This document shows, piece by piece, positions 1-9,156 of a DNA stretch of 64,000 nt (within the stretch, counting starts at the first letter, position 1; each line of letters opens with the position of its first letter). The stretch is taken from the NCBI RefSeq assembly GCF_022759505.1, contig NZ_CP094289.1:2418001-2482000 (forward strand), read 5' to 3'. Origin of the DNA: Georgenia sp. TF02-10. GTDB lineage: Bacteria > Actinomycetota > Actinomycetes > Actinomycetales > Actinomycetaceae. A model generated the notes under the pieces. It searched no databases. It was not told the DNA's origin and was given only the letters and a program-made list of their open reading frames with translations. The position numbers and the translations under genes are program-made.

Positions 1-3
1 GCC

Positions 4-29
4 AAGAACCGCACCACCACGCGGTTTTT
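4..29 (+). terminator. Rho-independent terminator of an upstream gene
   Basis: Bases 7-12 (AACCGC) and 21-26 (GCGGTT) form a stem around an 8-base loop, extended by A/T and one G-T pair out to 4-29, with a run of five T at 25-29. It should end a gene that lies left of the window. Confidence 0.6.
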
Positions 30-66
30 CGCGTGTCCGACACGGGGCGCCAGGGGCTCGCTGGCC

Positions 67-160
67 GTGGTCCCGCTGCCCGCGCAGGCCCGGCGGGCCG
101 CGGTCCCGCAGCCCCCGCAGGCCGGCAGGCCACGGTCCCGCAGCCCCCGCAGGCCGGGTC
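67..160. repeat. Tandem GC-rich repeat, about 32 bp unit
   Basis: A 25-base unit at 101-125 (starting CGGTCCCGCAGCCCCC) recurs exactly at 133-157, a period of 32. A degenerate copy precedes it near 67-100. It lies upstream of the regulator gene and no coding content is credible here. Confidence 0.7.
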
Positions 161-266
161 AGCCGAAGGTGCCGTGCGGCAGGCGTGCGCCGGCCATCCC
201 GGGGCCCGCACCCCACCGCGCCCACCCCCGGCCAGGCCACCCGCAGGCCGTCCTATGCTCCCCCTC

Positions 267-1463
267 ATGGGAGCCGGTGAGCGGTCGGGGCGCAACGAGG
301 GGAGCTCCGAGGTCGTCCGGCGGCTGCGCGGCGGCTCGGACATGCTCACCGCCGCGGCCCTGAAGCGTCTCGACGCCGAGGTGGACTGGTACCGGGACCT
401 CGCGGCGGAGGACCGGTCCTGGATCGGGATGGTGGCCCAGGCCGGCATCGCCGCCTTCATCTCCTGGTACGAGCAGCCGTCCGCCGCCTCCTACAACGCC
501 CAGGAGATCTTCCGGGCCGCCCCGCCCGAGCTCACCCGCTCGATCTCCCTCCAGCACACCCTCCAGCTCGTCCGCATCGTGGTGGAGGTGGTGGAGGACA
601 ACGCCGTCCAGCTCGCCGAGCCCGGCCACCAGCGCGACCTGCGCGACGCCGTGCTGCTCTACTCCCGGGAGGTCGCCTTTTCCGCGGCGGAGGTCTACGC
701 CCGGGCCGCGGAGACCCGCGGCGCCTGGGACGCGCGGCTGGAGGCCCTGGTGGTGGACTCCCTCGTCCGCGGCGTCGCCGACGAGTCCCTCCGCTCGCGG
801 GTCTCCGCCCTGGGCTGGTCCGGGCGCGGCCGCACGCTCGTCGTCGCCGCCCAGGCCGCCTCGCCGATGGACGAGCGGCGTACCGCCGACCTGCGCCGCG
901 CCTGCCGCCGCGCCGCCCTGGACGCGCTGGTGGGCATCCAGGGCGACCGGATCATCGCCGTCCTCGGCGGCGAGGGCGACCTGCGCGCGGCCGCCGAGGC
1001 CCTCCTCCCCCGGCTCGGTCCCGGGCCGGTGGTGCTCGGCCCCCAGGTGCACGGCATCGCCGACGCCGGCCGCTCGGCCCGCGCCGCCGTCGCCGCGCTC
1101 CTCGCCGTGCCGGCCTGGCCCCGGGCGCCCCGGCCGGTCCTCGCCGACGAGCTGCTGCCCGAGCGGATGCTCAACGGCGACCCCCTCGCCCGGCGGACCC
1201 TGGTGGAGGACCTCTACAAACCGCTCCTGGCCGGCGGCGCGCCGCTGGTGCAGACGCTCGAGGAGTACCTCGCCCAGGGCCGCTCCCTGGAGGGCGCCGC
1301 CCGCGCGCTGTACGTCCACCCCAACACCGTGCGGTACCGGCTCCGGCGGATCGGCCAGCTCGTCGGCTGGGACCCCACCGACCCCCGCGAGGGCTTCGTG
1401 CTGCAGGTCGCGCTCGCCGTCGGCCGGCTCGCCCAGACGGCCGCACCGCACACCGGCCTCTGA
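267..1463 (+). CDS. fasR: PucR-family transcriptional regulator of fatty-acid synthesis (FasR-like)
   Basis: A 398-residue regulator directly upstream of and co-oriented with fabD-fabH-acpP-fabF, which is where the PucR-like activator FasR sits in Streptomyces and relatives. The conserved N-terminal stretch with DRSWIGMVAQAGIAAF is followed by a central GGDEF-like fold region, and the last about 60 residues hold the PucR helix-turn-helix (LEGAARALYVHPNTVRYRL). The reading frame is open back to base 33, but that upstream part is Pro/Ala/Gly repeat, so the ATG at 267 is preferred (ATG at 255 is an alternative). The target is inferred from position; a candidate operator lies before fabD. Confidence 0.85.
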   Translation: MGAGERSGRNEGSSEVVRRLRGGSDMLTAAALKRLDAEVDWYRDLAAEDRSWIGMVAQAGIAAFISWYEQPSAASYNAQEIFRAAPPELTRSISLQHTLQLVRIVVEVVEDNAVQLAEPGHQRDLRDAVLLYSREVAFSAAEVYARAAETRGAWDARLEALVVDSLVRGVADESLRSRVSALGWSGRGRTLVVAAQAASPMDERRTADLRRACRRAALDALVGIQGDRIIAVLGGEGDLRAAAEALLPRLGPGPVVLGPQVHGIADAGRSARAAVAALLAVPAWPRAPRPVLADELLPERMLNGDPLARRTLVEDLYKPLLAGGAPLVQTLEEYLAQGRSLEGAARALYVHPNTVRYRLRRIGQLVGWDPTDPREGFVLQVALAVGRLAQTAAPHTGL

Positions 1464-1641
1464 CCAACCGCACACCGGTCGCTAGCCAACCGTGCGGGAC
1501 CCGGTACGCCACCGCGCCGCCCGCTCCCGGCGGCCCGTCCGCCCGCCCCCGGCCGGCCTGGACGAGCGTCTGCCCGCTCCTCGGCGGCCTACGCGCGTCC
1601 GACCGCCCCGGCGCGCCCGGCCGAGCCGCCGGACGACCACA

Positions 1642-1671
1642 GAGGTGACCCACCTCACCGCTTTGTGAGGT
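1642..1671 (+). promoter_or_regulatory. Candidate FasR operator / fabD promoter region
   Basis: Two overlapping perfect inverted repeats lie about 75-105 bases before fabD: GAGGTG-acc-CACCTC (1642-1656) and ACCTCAC-cgcttt-GTGAGGT (1652-1671). They sit in the 283-bp gap between the regulator and the cluster it should control. The assignment to FasR is inference from position. Confidence 0.45.
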
Positions 1672-1746
1672 CCGCACAACCGGACCCCCGCCGGTTGGTA
1701 GGCGTCGGAGGCGGGCCGGGACCGGCCTCCTTGGCAAGGTAGACGG

Positions 1747-2745
1747 GTGCTCGCCGTCCTGTGCCCTGGTCAGGGTGCCCAGAAGCCCGGCATGCTCACC
1801 CCCTGGCTGGCCGACCCGGCGGCGCGGGACCGGCTGGACGGCTACGCCGAGACGGTCGGGCTGGACCTGGTCGCGCTGGGCACCACCGCCGACGCGGAGA
1901 CCATCCGGGACACCCGGGTCGCGCAGCCGCTGCTGGTGGCCGCGTCCCTGCTCAGCTTCCACGCCCTGGTCGACGGCGGGACCGCGGCCGGCGACGACGT
2001 CTCCGGGAGCGCCGGCGGTGGGGTTTCCGACGGCGGCCGCGCACCCGCCGTCGTGCCCGGGCCCGACGTTGTCGCCGGCCACTCCGTCGGCGAGCTCGCC
2101 GCCGCCGCGGTCGCCGGGGTGCTCAGCGACGACGACGCCCTCACCCTCGTCCGCGAGCGGGGGGCGGCCATGGCCGACGCCGCCGCCGCCCGCCCCACCG
2201 GCATGGCCGCCGTCGTCGGCGGGCAGCCCGCGCAGGTCACCGAGGCCCTCGACCGGCACGGCCTGACCGCCGCCAACGTCAACGGCGGCGGCCAGGTGGT
2301 CGCGGCCGGCACGGCCGAGCAGCTCGCCGCCCTGCAGGCCGACCCGCCCCAGCGCGCCCGGGTCGTGCCGCTGCCGGTGGCCGGGGCGTTCCACACCGCG
2401 CACATGGCCCCGGCCGTGGACCGGGTCCGGGCCGCCGCCGCCGCGCTGCACCCGGCCGAGCCCGCCGTCACCCTGCTGTCCAACGCCGACGGCGAACCCG
2501 TCACCTCCGGCACCGCCGCCCTGGACCGGCTGGTCGCCCAGGTCGCGAGCCCGGTGCGGTGGGACCTGTGCTGCGCGCAGATGCTCGCGCTCGGCGTCAC
2601 CGGCGCGGTGGAGCTCTGCCCCGGCGGGGTGCTCACCGGGCTGGCCCGCCGTACCCTGCCGGGGGTAGAGACCGTGGCCCTGACGGGGCCGGCGGACCTG
2701 CCCGCCGCCCGCGACCTGATGACCCGCCACGGAGGAACCCGATGA
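1747..2745 (+). CDS. fabD: Malonyl-CoA:ACP transacylase FabD
   Basis: Transfers malonyl from CoA to acyl carrier protein, feeding type II fatty-acid elongation. The 332-residue protein starts at GTG with the family N-terminus (LCPGQGAQ) and carries the nucleophile elbow GHSVG with Ser113. The active-site histidine lies in the GAFHTAHM segment. An Ala/Gly/Ser-rich insert at about residues 77-107 lengthens the region before the nucleophile. First gene of the fab operon; its TGA overlaps the fabH ATG (ATGA). Confidence 0.97.
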   Translation: MLAVLCPGQGAQKPGMLTPWLADPAARDRLDGYAETVGLDLVALGTTADAETIRDTRVAQPLLVAASLLSFHALVDGGTAAGDDVSGSAGGGVSDGGRAPAVVPGPDVVAGHSVGELAAAAVAGVLSDDDALTLVRERGAAMADAAAARPTGMAAVVGGQPAQVTEALDRHGLTAANVNGGGQVVAAGTAEQLAALQADPPQRARVVPLPVAGAFHTAHMAPAVDRVRAAAAALHPAEPAVTLLSNADGEPVTSGTAALDRLVAQVASPVRWDLCCAQMLALGVTGAVELCPGGVLTGLARRTLPGVETVALTGPADLPAARDLMTRHGGTR

Positions 2746-3755
2746 CCCGACCCGCCCTGCGCGCCCCCGAGCCGGTCCGCCACGCCCGGATCCTCGGCAT
2801 CGGCGGGGTCCGCGGGGAGCGGGTCGTGCCCAACGCCGAGATCGTCGAGCCGATCAGCTCCTCGGACGAGTGGATCCAGCAGCGCACCGGCATCGTCACC
2901 CGCCGGTACGCCGCCCAGGGGACCACGGTCGCCGACCTCGCCGAGGGAGGTGCCCGCGAGGCGCTGGCCGCGGCCGGCGTCGACGGCGCCGACCTGGACG
3001 CCGTCATCGTCTCCACCGTCACCCACTTCGAGCAGACCCCCTCGCTGGCCGCGATCCTGGCGGACCGGCTCGGAGCCACCCCGGCGCCCGCCTACGACAT
3101 CTCCGCCGCCTGCGCCGGGTACGCCTACGGCATCGCCCAGGCCGACGCGCTGGTCCGGGCCGGGACCGCCAGCCACGTGCTCGTCGTCGGCGTGGAGAAG
3201 ATGTCGGACTTCATCGACCCCACCGACCGGTCGATCAGCTTCCTCCTCGGCGACGGCGCCGGGGCCGCCGTCGTCGGCCCCTCGGACACCCCGGGCATCG
3301 GCCGCACCGTCTGGGGCGCCGACGGCTCCGGCGCCGGCCTGATCGACCAGACGCACTCCTGGCTGGACTACCGCGACGCCGACGGCACCGAGGTGCCCTG
3401 GCCCACGCTGCGCCAGGAGGGGCCGAGCGTGTACAAGTGGGCCGTCTTCCAGATGACGCCGGTGGCGGAGGCGGCGATCACCGCCGCCGGGCTGGTGCCC
3501 GCCGACATCGACGTGTTCGTCCCGCACCAGGCGAACATGCGGATTATCGACCACATGGTCAAGAAGCTCGGGCTGCGCGAGGACGTCGTCGTCGCCCGGG
3601 ACATCGCCGAGACCGGCAACACCTCGGCCGCCTCCATCCCGCTGGCCACCGAGCGGCTGCTGCGCGAGGGCCAGGCCAAGAGCGGGGACATCGCCCTGCA
3701 GATCGGCTTCGGCGCCGGGCTGGTCTACGCCGCCCAGGTGGTCGTCCTGCCCTGA
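2742..3755 (+). CDS. fabH: 3-oxoacyl-ACP synthase III FabH
   Basis: Condenses a short acyl-CoA primer with malonyl-ACP to start fatty-acid chains. The 337-residue protein has the KAS III triad: Cys124 (SAACAGYAYG), His262 (VPHQANMRI) and Asn293 (AETGNTSAA). The ATG overlaps the fabD stop and follows a strong GGAGGAA Shine-Dalgarno at 2731, so translation is coupled to fabD. In actinomycetes FabH usually prefers branched primers; that preference is not readable here. Confidence 0.97.
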   Translation: MTRPALRAPEPVRHARILGIGGVRGERVVPNAEIVEPISSSDEWIQQRTGIVTRRYAAQGTTVADLAEGGAREALAAAGVDGADLDAVIVSTVTHFEQTPSLAAILADRLGATPAPAYDISAACAGYAYGIAQADALVRAGTASHVLVVGVEKMSDFIDPTDRSISFLLGDGAGAAVVGPSDTPGIGRTVWGADGSGAGLIDQTHSWLDYRDADGTEVPWPTLRQEGPSVYKWAVFQMTPVAEAAITAAGLVPADIDVFVPHQANMRIIDHMVKKLGLREDVVVARDIAETGNTSAASIPLATERLLREGQAKSGDIALQIGFGAGLVYAAQVVVLP

Positions 3756-3843
3756 CCGTCCGGCGCGCCGCCTGGTGCGCCCGGCCCCGTGCCCACCACA
3801 CTGTCCCCCGACCACCCCAAAGACCAACGAGAGCGGAGCGACC

Positions 3844-4092
3844 ATGGCGTACAGCGAGCAGGAGATCCTCACCGGCCTGGCGGAGATCGTCAACGAGGAG
3901 ACCGGCCTGCCGGTGGAGCAGGTGACGCCGGAGAAGTCCTTCACCGACGACCTGGACGTGGACTCCCTGTCCATGATGACCATCGCCACCCTCGCCGAGG
4001 AGAAGTTCGAGGTCCGGATCCCGGACGAGGAGGTCGGCAACCTCAAGACCGTGCAGGACGCCGTCAGCTACATCAACGGCGCCCAGGGCTGA
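3844..4092 (+). CDS. acpP: Acyl carrier protein
   Basis: An 82-residue acidic carrier protein with the phosphopantetheine site at Ser41 in DVDSLSMM. It holds the growing acyl chain for FabD, FabH and FabF. ATG at 3844 follows a GAGCGGAG-like ribosome site. The frame is open upstream to 3775 but that part does not look like ACP. It sits between fabH and fabF, the standard actinobacterial order. Confidence 0.97.
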   Translation: MAYSEQEILTGLAEIVNEETGLPVEQVTPEKSFTDDLDVDSLSMMTIATLAEEKFEVRIPDEEVGNLKTVQDAVSYINGAQG

Positions 4093-4199
4093 ACCGCGGC
4101 CGGGGGCGCACCGGGTGCGCCCCCGGGTCCCGGCCCGGCAACGAGCGCCGGACCCCCCAACCACGCGCCGCCCGCGGCGCCCGACCCCTGGAGCAGCAC

Positions 4200-5432
4200 A
4201 TGGCAGGGACCACCGTGGTCGTCACCGGCCTGGGCACCACCAACCCGCTCGGCGGGGACGTGGCGTCCACCTGGTCGGCGGCCCTGGCCGGGAAGTCCGG
4301 CGTGCACACGCTGGAGAACGACTGGGCCGAGCGGTACGGGCTGCCGGTGGACTTCGCCGCCGAGGTGGCGGTCAAGCCCGCCGACGTCCTGCCCCGGCCC
4401 GAGCTGCGCAAGATGGACCCCTCGGCGCAGTATGCGGTCATCGCCGCCCAGGAGGCCTGGGCCGACGCCGGCAGCCCGGAGGTACCCGGCGAGCGGCTCG
4501 GCGCCGTCGTCGCCACCGGCATCGGCGGGGTCTGGACCATCCTGGACGCCTGGGACGTCGTGAAGGAAAAGGGCGCGCGGCGGGTCATGCCGCTGACCGT
4601 GCCGATGCTCATGGCCAACTCCTCGGTCGCGAACGTCTCGGTGCGGTTCGGCGCCAAGGCCGGGGCGCACGCCCCCGTCTCCGCCTGCGCCTCCGGCGCC
4701 GAGGCGGTGGCCTACGGGGTGGAGATGATCCGCAGCGGCCGGGCCGACGTCGTCATCGCCGGCGGCACCGAGGCCGCGATCCACCCCATGCCGCTGGCCT
4801 CCTTCGCCAAGATGCAGGCCCTGTCCACCCGGACCGAGGACCCGGAGGGCGCCTCCCGGCCCTACGACGTCGCCCGCGACGGCTTCGTCATGGGCGAGGG
4901 CGCCGGGGTGGTCGTCCTGGAGTCCGCCGAGCACGCCGCGGCGCGCGGCGCCCGGGTGCACGCCACGCTCGCCGGGGTGGGCCTGTCCGCCGACGCCTAC
5001 GACATCGCCCCGCCGGACCCCACCGGCGGCGGGCAGGAGCGGGCCATGCGAGCCGCGCTGACGGACTCCGGCTTGGCCGCCGACGACGTCGTCCACGTCA
5101 ACGCGCACGCCACCTCCACGCCCGCCGGGGACGGGGTGGAGGCCGACGCCATCGCCCGCGTGCTCGGCGAGAGCGCGGCCGTCTCGGCGACGAAGTCCAT
5201 GACCGGGCACCTGCTCGGCGGGGCCGGGGCGCTGGAGCTCGTCCTGACCGTGCTCGCCGTCCGGGAGCGGACCGCGCCGCCGACGATCAACGTCACCGAC
5301 CCCGAGCCGGGGCTGCGCATCGACCTGGTCCGGGACGCCCCGCGCGACCTGCCCGCCGGGCCGGTCGCCGCGCTGAACAACGCGTTCGGGTTCGGCGGGC
5401 ACAACGTCGCCCTGCTGGTCACCTCCGCCTGA
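4200..5432 (+). CDS. fabF: 3-oxoacyl-ACP synthase II FabF
   Basis: Elongates acyl-ACP with malonyl-ACP. The 410-residue protein has the KAS II triad: Cys163 in SACASGAEA, one histidine in NAHATSTPAGD and one in SMTGHLLGGAGA, with the C-terminal NNAFGFGGHN motif. ATG at 4200. Last gene of the fab operon; the gap that follows carries a perfect 14-bp tandem duplication (CTGACGGCCCGCGC at 5461 and 5475). Confidence 0.97.
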   Translation: MAGTTVVVTGLGTTNPLGGDVASTWSAALAGKSGVHTLENDWAERYGLPVDFAAEVAVKPADVLPRPELRKMDPSAQYAVIAAQEAWADAGSPEVPGERLGAVVATGIGGVWTILDAWDVVKEKGARRVMPLTVPMLMANSSVANVSVRFGAKAGAHAPVSACASGAEAVAYGVEMIRSGRADVVIAGGTEAAIHPMPLASFAKMQALSTRTEDPEGASRPYDVARDGFVMGEGAGVVVLESAEHAAARGARVHATLAGVGLSADAYDIAPPDPTGGGQERAMRAALTDSGLAADDVVHVNAHATSTPAGDGVEADAIARVLGESAAVSATKSMTGHLLGGAGALELVLTVLAVRERTAPPTINVTDPEPGLRIDLVRDAPRDLPAGPVAALNNAFGFGGHNVALLVTSA

Positions 5433-5581
5433 CGCGCCGCCGGCGCCGGACCGCCCCCGCCTGACGGCCCGCGCCTGACGGCCCGCGCGCGGACGCCGGC
5501 CCGCGCGCGACGGCGGTCCTTCACACTTCCTGCACGCGGCGCCGACGCCCGCGGCACGCGGCCGCTCCTAGGCTGAGGAGC

Positions 5582-6277
5582 ATGTCCGAGCAGGCCGCGG
5601 CGCCCCCGACGATCCTCGTCGTCGAGGACGACCCGACGATCAACCAGGCGCTGGCCGACCGGCTGACCGCGGAGGGCTTCGCCGTCGTCCGGGCCCACGA
5701 CGGCCCCGGCGCCGTCGCCGCCTTCGGCGCCGCCGCCGTCGACCTCGCCGTCCTGGACCTCATGCTCCCCGGCTTCGACGGCCTGGAGGTGTGCCGGCGC
5801 ATCCAGGCCACCCGCCCGGTCCCCGTCCTCATGCTCACCGCCCGGGACGAGGAGACCGACGTGCTGGTCGGGCTGGGCGTCGGCGCCGACGACTACGTCA
5901 CCAAGCCGTTCCGGATGCGCGAGGTCGTCGCCCGGGTCCGCGCGCTGCTGCGACGGGTGGCGCGGGCCGAGCAGCTGGCCCTCGCCGGGGACGGCCGGCT
6001 CGCCGTCGGCGACCTGCTCCTCGACCCGGCCGGCCGTCGGGTCACCGTGGCCGGCAGCGAGGTCCACCTCACCCCGCTCGAGTTCGACCTGCTGCACATG
6101 CTCGCCGCCCGCCCCGGCACCGTCCGCAGCCGCGAGGACCTCATGCGCGAGGTGTGGGGCTGGGCCGACGCCCGCGGCACACGGACGCTGGACAGCCACG
6201 TCCGCACGCTGCGGGCGAAGATCGGCGCCGCGCGGGTGCGCACGGTTCACGGCGTCGGCTACGCCCTGGAGGGCTGA
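5582..6277 (+). CDS. OmpR/PhoB-family response regulator
   Basis: A 231-residue two-domain regulator. The receiver domain has the acidic pair in VVEDDP, phosphoacceptor Asp59 (VLDLMLPG) and Lys108 (VTKPF). The C-terminal winged helix ends in TRTLDSHVRTLRAKIG and GVGYAL. A TAGGCT hexamer about 10 bases before the ATG suggests a leaderless transcript. It is followed after 3 bases by its cognate histidine kinase. The signal and targets are unknown. Confidence 0.95.
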   Translation: MSEQAAAPPTILVVEDDPTINQALADRLTAEGFAVVRAHDGPGAVAAFGAAAVDLAVLDLMLPGFDGLEVCRRIQATRPVPVLMLTARDEETDVLVGLGVGADDYVTKPFRMREVVARVRALLRRVARAEQLALAGDGRLAVGDLLLDPAGRRVTVAGSEVHLTPLEFDLLHMLAARPGTVRSREDLMREVWGWADARGTRTLDSHVRTLRAKIGAARVRTVHGVGYALEG

Positions 6278-6280
6278 GCG

Positions 6281-9007
6281 GTGCCGGCTCCGGACCGCCC
6301 GCTGGACCCGGTCGGCTCGATCAAGACCAAGATCGGCCTGCTCGTCGGGCTGAGCGTGCTCGCCGCCGTCCTCGTCCTGCAGACCGGCCAGCGCGCCGGG
6401 GTGCCGGCCTGGCTGACGGTCCCGGCCACGCTCGCCGCGGCGCTCGGCGTCACCGCGTGGCTGGCCCGCGGGATGACCGCCCCGCTGCGGCAGATGACCG
6501 CCGCCGCCGGGCAGATGGCCGCCGGGGACTACTCGGTGCGGGTCGCCACCGGCTCGGCCGACGAGGTGGGCCGCCTCGCGCGGGCGTTCAACACGATGGC
6601 GGCGGACATCGCGACGGCGGACGCCCAGCGCCGTCAACTCGTCGCCACCGTCTCGCACGAGCTGCGCACCCCGCTCGCCGCGCAGCGAGCGCTGCTGGAG
6701 AACCTCGTCGACGGCGTCCGCACCCCCGACGCCGCCACCCTCGCCGCCGCACTGGCCCAGGCCGAGCGCCTCAGCGACCTCGTCGAGGACCTCCTTGACC
6801 TCGCCCGCGTCGACGGCGGTGCGGCGGTGCTCGACCTCGGGCCGGTCCGCGTGGCGGACCTGCTCAGCGCCGCCGTCGCCGAGGCCCGGGTCGGCGGGCG
6901 CGACGTCGCGCTGCGCACCGTCGTCGAGCCGCCCAACCTCACCGTCCGGGCCGACGGCGCCCGGCTCGCCCAGGTCGCGGCCAACCTGCTGGACAACGCC
7001 GCCCGGCACTCCCCTGCCGGCGGCACGATCACCGTCCGGGCGGCCGGCGAGGACGGGTGGTGGTCGCTGGAGGTGTGCGACGAGGGCCCGGGCATCCCGC
7101 CCGGGCAGGAGCAGGCCGTGTTCACCAGGTTCGGCACGGCGGACCCGGCCGGCGGCGGCACCGGGCTGGGCCTGTCGATCGCCGCCTGGGTGTGCGAGCT
7201 GCACGGCGGGTCCATCGCCGCCGTCCCGTCGGCCTCCGGTGCCCGCATCCGGGCCGTGCTGCCCCGCGACCCCGAGGCCACCGGTCCCGTCAGGCCTGGG
7301 TCCGTCGATCCGGCCTTGGCCGGCCCTGCCCCGGCCCCCGCACCTGCTGGTTCCGACGGGTCCGCCAGCCCCGCGCCTCATCCTGTGTGGTACTTGAAGC
7401 GCTTTCCGGGCCCGGCTAAAGCGCTTCAAGTACCACACAGGATGAATCCTGCCGCCGGTCTGGGCCGGCCCGTCGCCCCGGAGGACGGCCCGGGGACAAC
7501 CGCCCCCACGCCCGCGCCGGCGCTGCCCGCCCGGCCGGGCGCCGTCGGCGCGCTCACGACCGAGCTGTGGCCCGAGCGCGGCCTCACCACGGCGCCGCGC
7601 CCGCTGCTCGCCTCCCTCGCCATCGGCGCCCTCGCCGCCGTCGTCCTGCCCGACCGGGAGGTCGGCCTGGGCGCCTTGCTCGTCCTGCTCCTCAGCGGCG
7701 CCCTGGTGCTGATGACCGCCCGGTATCGGACCCGGCCGTGGACCCATCTCTCGGCCTACCTGAGCCTGGCCCTCGGCGCCCTGCTCGTGCTGCGGGCGGC
7801 CGGGTGGCTCGCGGTGCTGGCCCTCCTCGTCGTCGCCGTCCTGGTCACGACCGCCCTGACCGGCGCCCACCGGCTCCCCGCCATGCTCGCCGGCGCCGCA
7901 GCGTGGCCGTTGTCCGCGCTGCGGGGCCTGCCGCTGCTCGGCCGCACCCTGACGGCGATGTCCAGCCGCACGCTGCTGTGGCCGGTGCTGCGCACGGCCG
8001 CCGTCTCGCTCGTCGCCCTCGTCGTCTTCGGCGGGCTTTTCGCCTCCGGCGACGCGATCTTCGGGTCCTGGGTCGCCCACCTCGTCCCGGACCTGGCCTG
8101 GGACGGGCTGATCCTGCGCACCTTCGTCCTCGTCGTCGTCGCCGGGACCGTCCTCGCCGCCTGCTACCTGGCCCTCAACCCGCCGCGGGTGGACCGGCTC
8201 GCCCTGCCCGCCGCCCGGCCGGTGGCGCGGGCGTGGGAATGGCTGGTCCCGGTCGGCCTCGTCCTGGCCGTCTTCGTCGGCTTCGTCGCCGCCCAGGCCT
8301 CGGCGATGTGGGGCGGGCACGACTACGTCCGCCGGGTCACCGGGCTGAGCTACGCCGACTACGTCCACCAGGGCTTCGGCCAGCTCACCGTCGCGACCGC
8401 GCTGACGCTGGCCACGGTCGCGATCGCGGTGCGCCGCGCACCGCGGGCCACCGCCCGGGACCGGCTGCTGCTGCGGGCGGCCCTGGGCCCGCTGTGCGCG
8501 CTCACCCTCGTCGTCGTCGCCTCGGCGCTGTTCCGGATGGCCGTCTACCAGCAGGCGTACGGGTACACCGTGCTGCGCGTCCTCGTCGACGCGTTCGAGC
8601 TGTGGCTCGGCCTCGTCGTCGTCCTGGTGCTGGTCGCCGGGGTGCGCTGGTCCGCGGCCTGGCTGCCGCGCGCCGCGCTGGTCTCCGGCGCGGTGTTCCT
8701 CCTCGCCCTCGGCCTGGCCAACCCGGAGGGCTGGGTGGCCCGGCAGAACATCGAGCGGTACGCGGACACGGGAAAGATCGACACCTCCTACCTCGCCACC
8801 CTTGGCCCGGACGCCGTACCGGCGATCGTCGAGGGGCTCCCGGCCGACCTCGCGCGGTGCGCGCTCCCCGACCCCGCCGACGGCGGCTGGGGCCGTGCCG
8901 GGGACGGGGACGTGCTCGAGTGGAACCTCGGCCGGTCCCAGGCGGCCGCGGCCGTCGGGGCGCTGCCCGGTGCGGGGACCAGCACGGACCGCAGCCGCTG
9001 CCCCTGA
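6281..9007 (+). CDS. Histidine kinase fused to a DUF4153-like membrane domain
   Basis: A 908-residue protein from a GTG start 3 bases after the response regulator. Residues 1-340: two membrane helices (about 17-34 and 45-63) with almost no external loop, a HAMP domain, the H-box at His126 (SHELRTPLA), an N-box (LLDNAARHS) and glycine boxes (DEGPGIP, GTGLGLS). A Pro/Ala linker (about 340-420) follows, then a hydrophobic half with eight or more helices. That half matches actinobacterial DUF4153/DUF4173-type proteins (GLSYADYVHQGFGQLT), usually encoded by a separate gene next to such kinases. No stop interrupts the frame. The linker holds the perfect palindrome at 7378-7445, which may have created the fusion. 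With so little external sensor, the membrane half may supply the input; that is inference. Confidence 0.85.
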   Translation: MPAPDRPLDPVGSIKTKIGLLVGLSVLAAVLVLQTGQRAGVPAWLTVPATLAAALGVTAWLARGMTAPLRQMTAAAGQMAAGDYSVRVATGSADEVGRLARAFNTMAADIATADAQRRQLVATVSHELRTPLAAQRALLENLVDGVRTPDAATLAAALAQAERLSDLVEDLLDLARVDGGAAVLDLGPVRVADLLSAAVAEARVGGRDVALRTVVEPPNLTVRADGARLAQVAANLLDNAARHSPAGGTITVRAAGEDGWWSLEVCDEGPGIPPGQEQAVFTRFGTADPAGGGTGLGLSIAAWVCELHGGSIAAVPSASGARIRAVLPRDPEATGPVRPGSVDPALAGPAPAPAPAGSDGSASPAPHPVWYLKRFPGPAKALQVPHRMNPAAGLGRPVAPEDGPGTTAPTPAPALPARPGAVGALTTELWPERGLTTAPRPLLASLAIGALAAVVLPDREVGLGALLVLLLSGALVLMTARYRTRPWTHLSAYLSLALGALLVLRAAGWLAVLALLVVAVLVTTALTGAHRLPAMLAGAAAWPLSALRGLPLLGRTLTAMSSRTLLWPVLRTAAVSLVALVVFGGLFASGDAIFGSWVAHLVPDLAWDGLILRTFVLVVVAGTVLAACYLALNPPRVDRLALPAARPVARAWEWLVPVGLVLAVFVGFVAAQASAMWGGHDYVRRVTGLSYADYVHQGFGQLTVATALTLATVAIAVRRAPRATARDRLLLRAALGPLCALTLVVVASALFRMAVYQQAYGYTVLRVLVDAFELWLGLVVVLVLVAGVRWSAAWLPRAALVSGAVFLLALGLANPEGWVARQNIERYADTGKIDTSYLATLGPDAVPAIVEGLPADLARCALPDPADGGWGRAGDGDVLEWNLGRSQAAAAVGALPGAGTSTDRSRCP
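7378..7445. repeat. Perfect 28-bp inverted repeat inside the kinase-DUF4153 linker
   Basis: Bases 7378-7405 are the exact reverse complement of 7418-7445. The 12-base centre itself contains the palindrome CCGGGCCCGG. Each arm holds an AAGCGCTT octamer. The arms read as coding sequence (HPVWYLKRF... then ...KALQVPHRM). There is no T run, so it is a poor terminator. Either a REP/MITE-like insertion or a paired operator would fit. Confidence 0.9.
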
Positions 9008-9156
9008 CCCGCCGACGGCGCCGCTGGCCTTTCCTGGTCAGGAGCCGCCGCCCCCGGCCGGGTCGGGTCACCCTTCCCTGATCGGGATGCACCGTCCCGG
9101 GCCGGGTCGGCGCCGCCGTCGTCGCCCGGGCCGACGACGCCCGGGTCAGCCGATCG

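Noticed and set aside
4997-8368. A 1123-residue open frame on the minus strand
   Set aside because: It lies antisense to fabF, the response regulator and the kinase, has no recognisable domain, and is a product of GC-rich codon bias in the true genes.
9117-9139. Intrinsic terminator between the kinase and DUF3145 genes
   Set aside because: The CGTCGTCG/CGACGACG stem is good, but neither strand has a T run after it.
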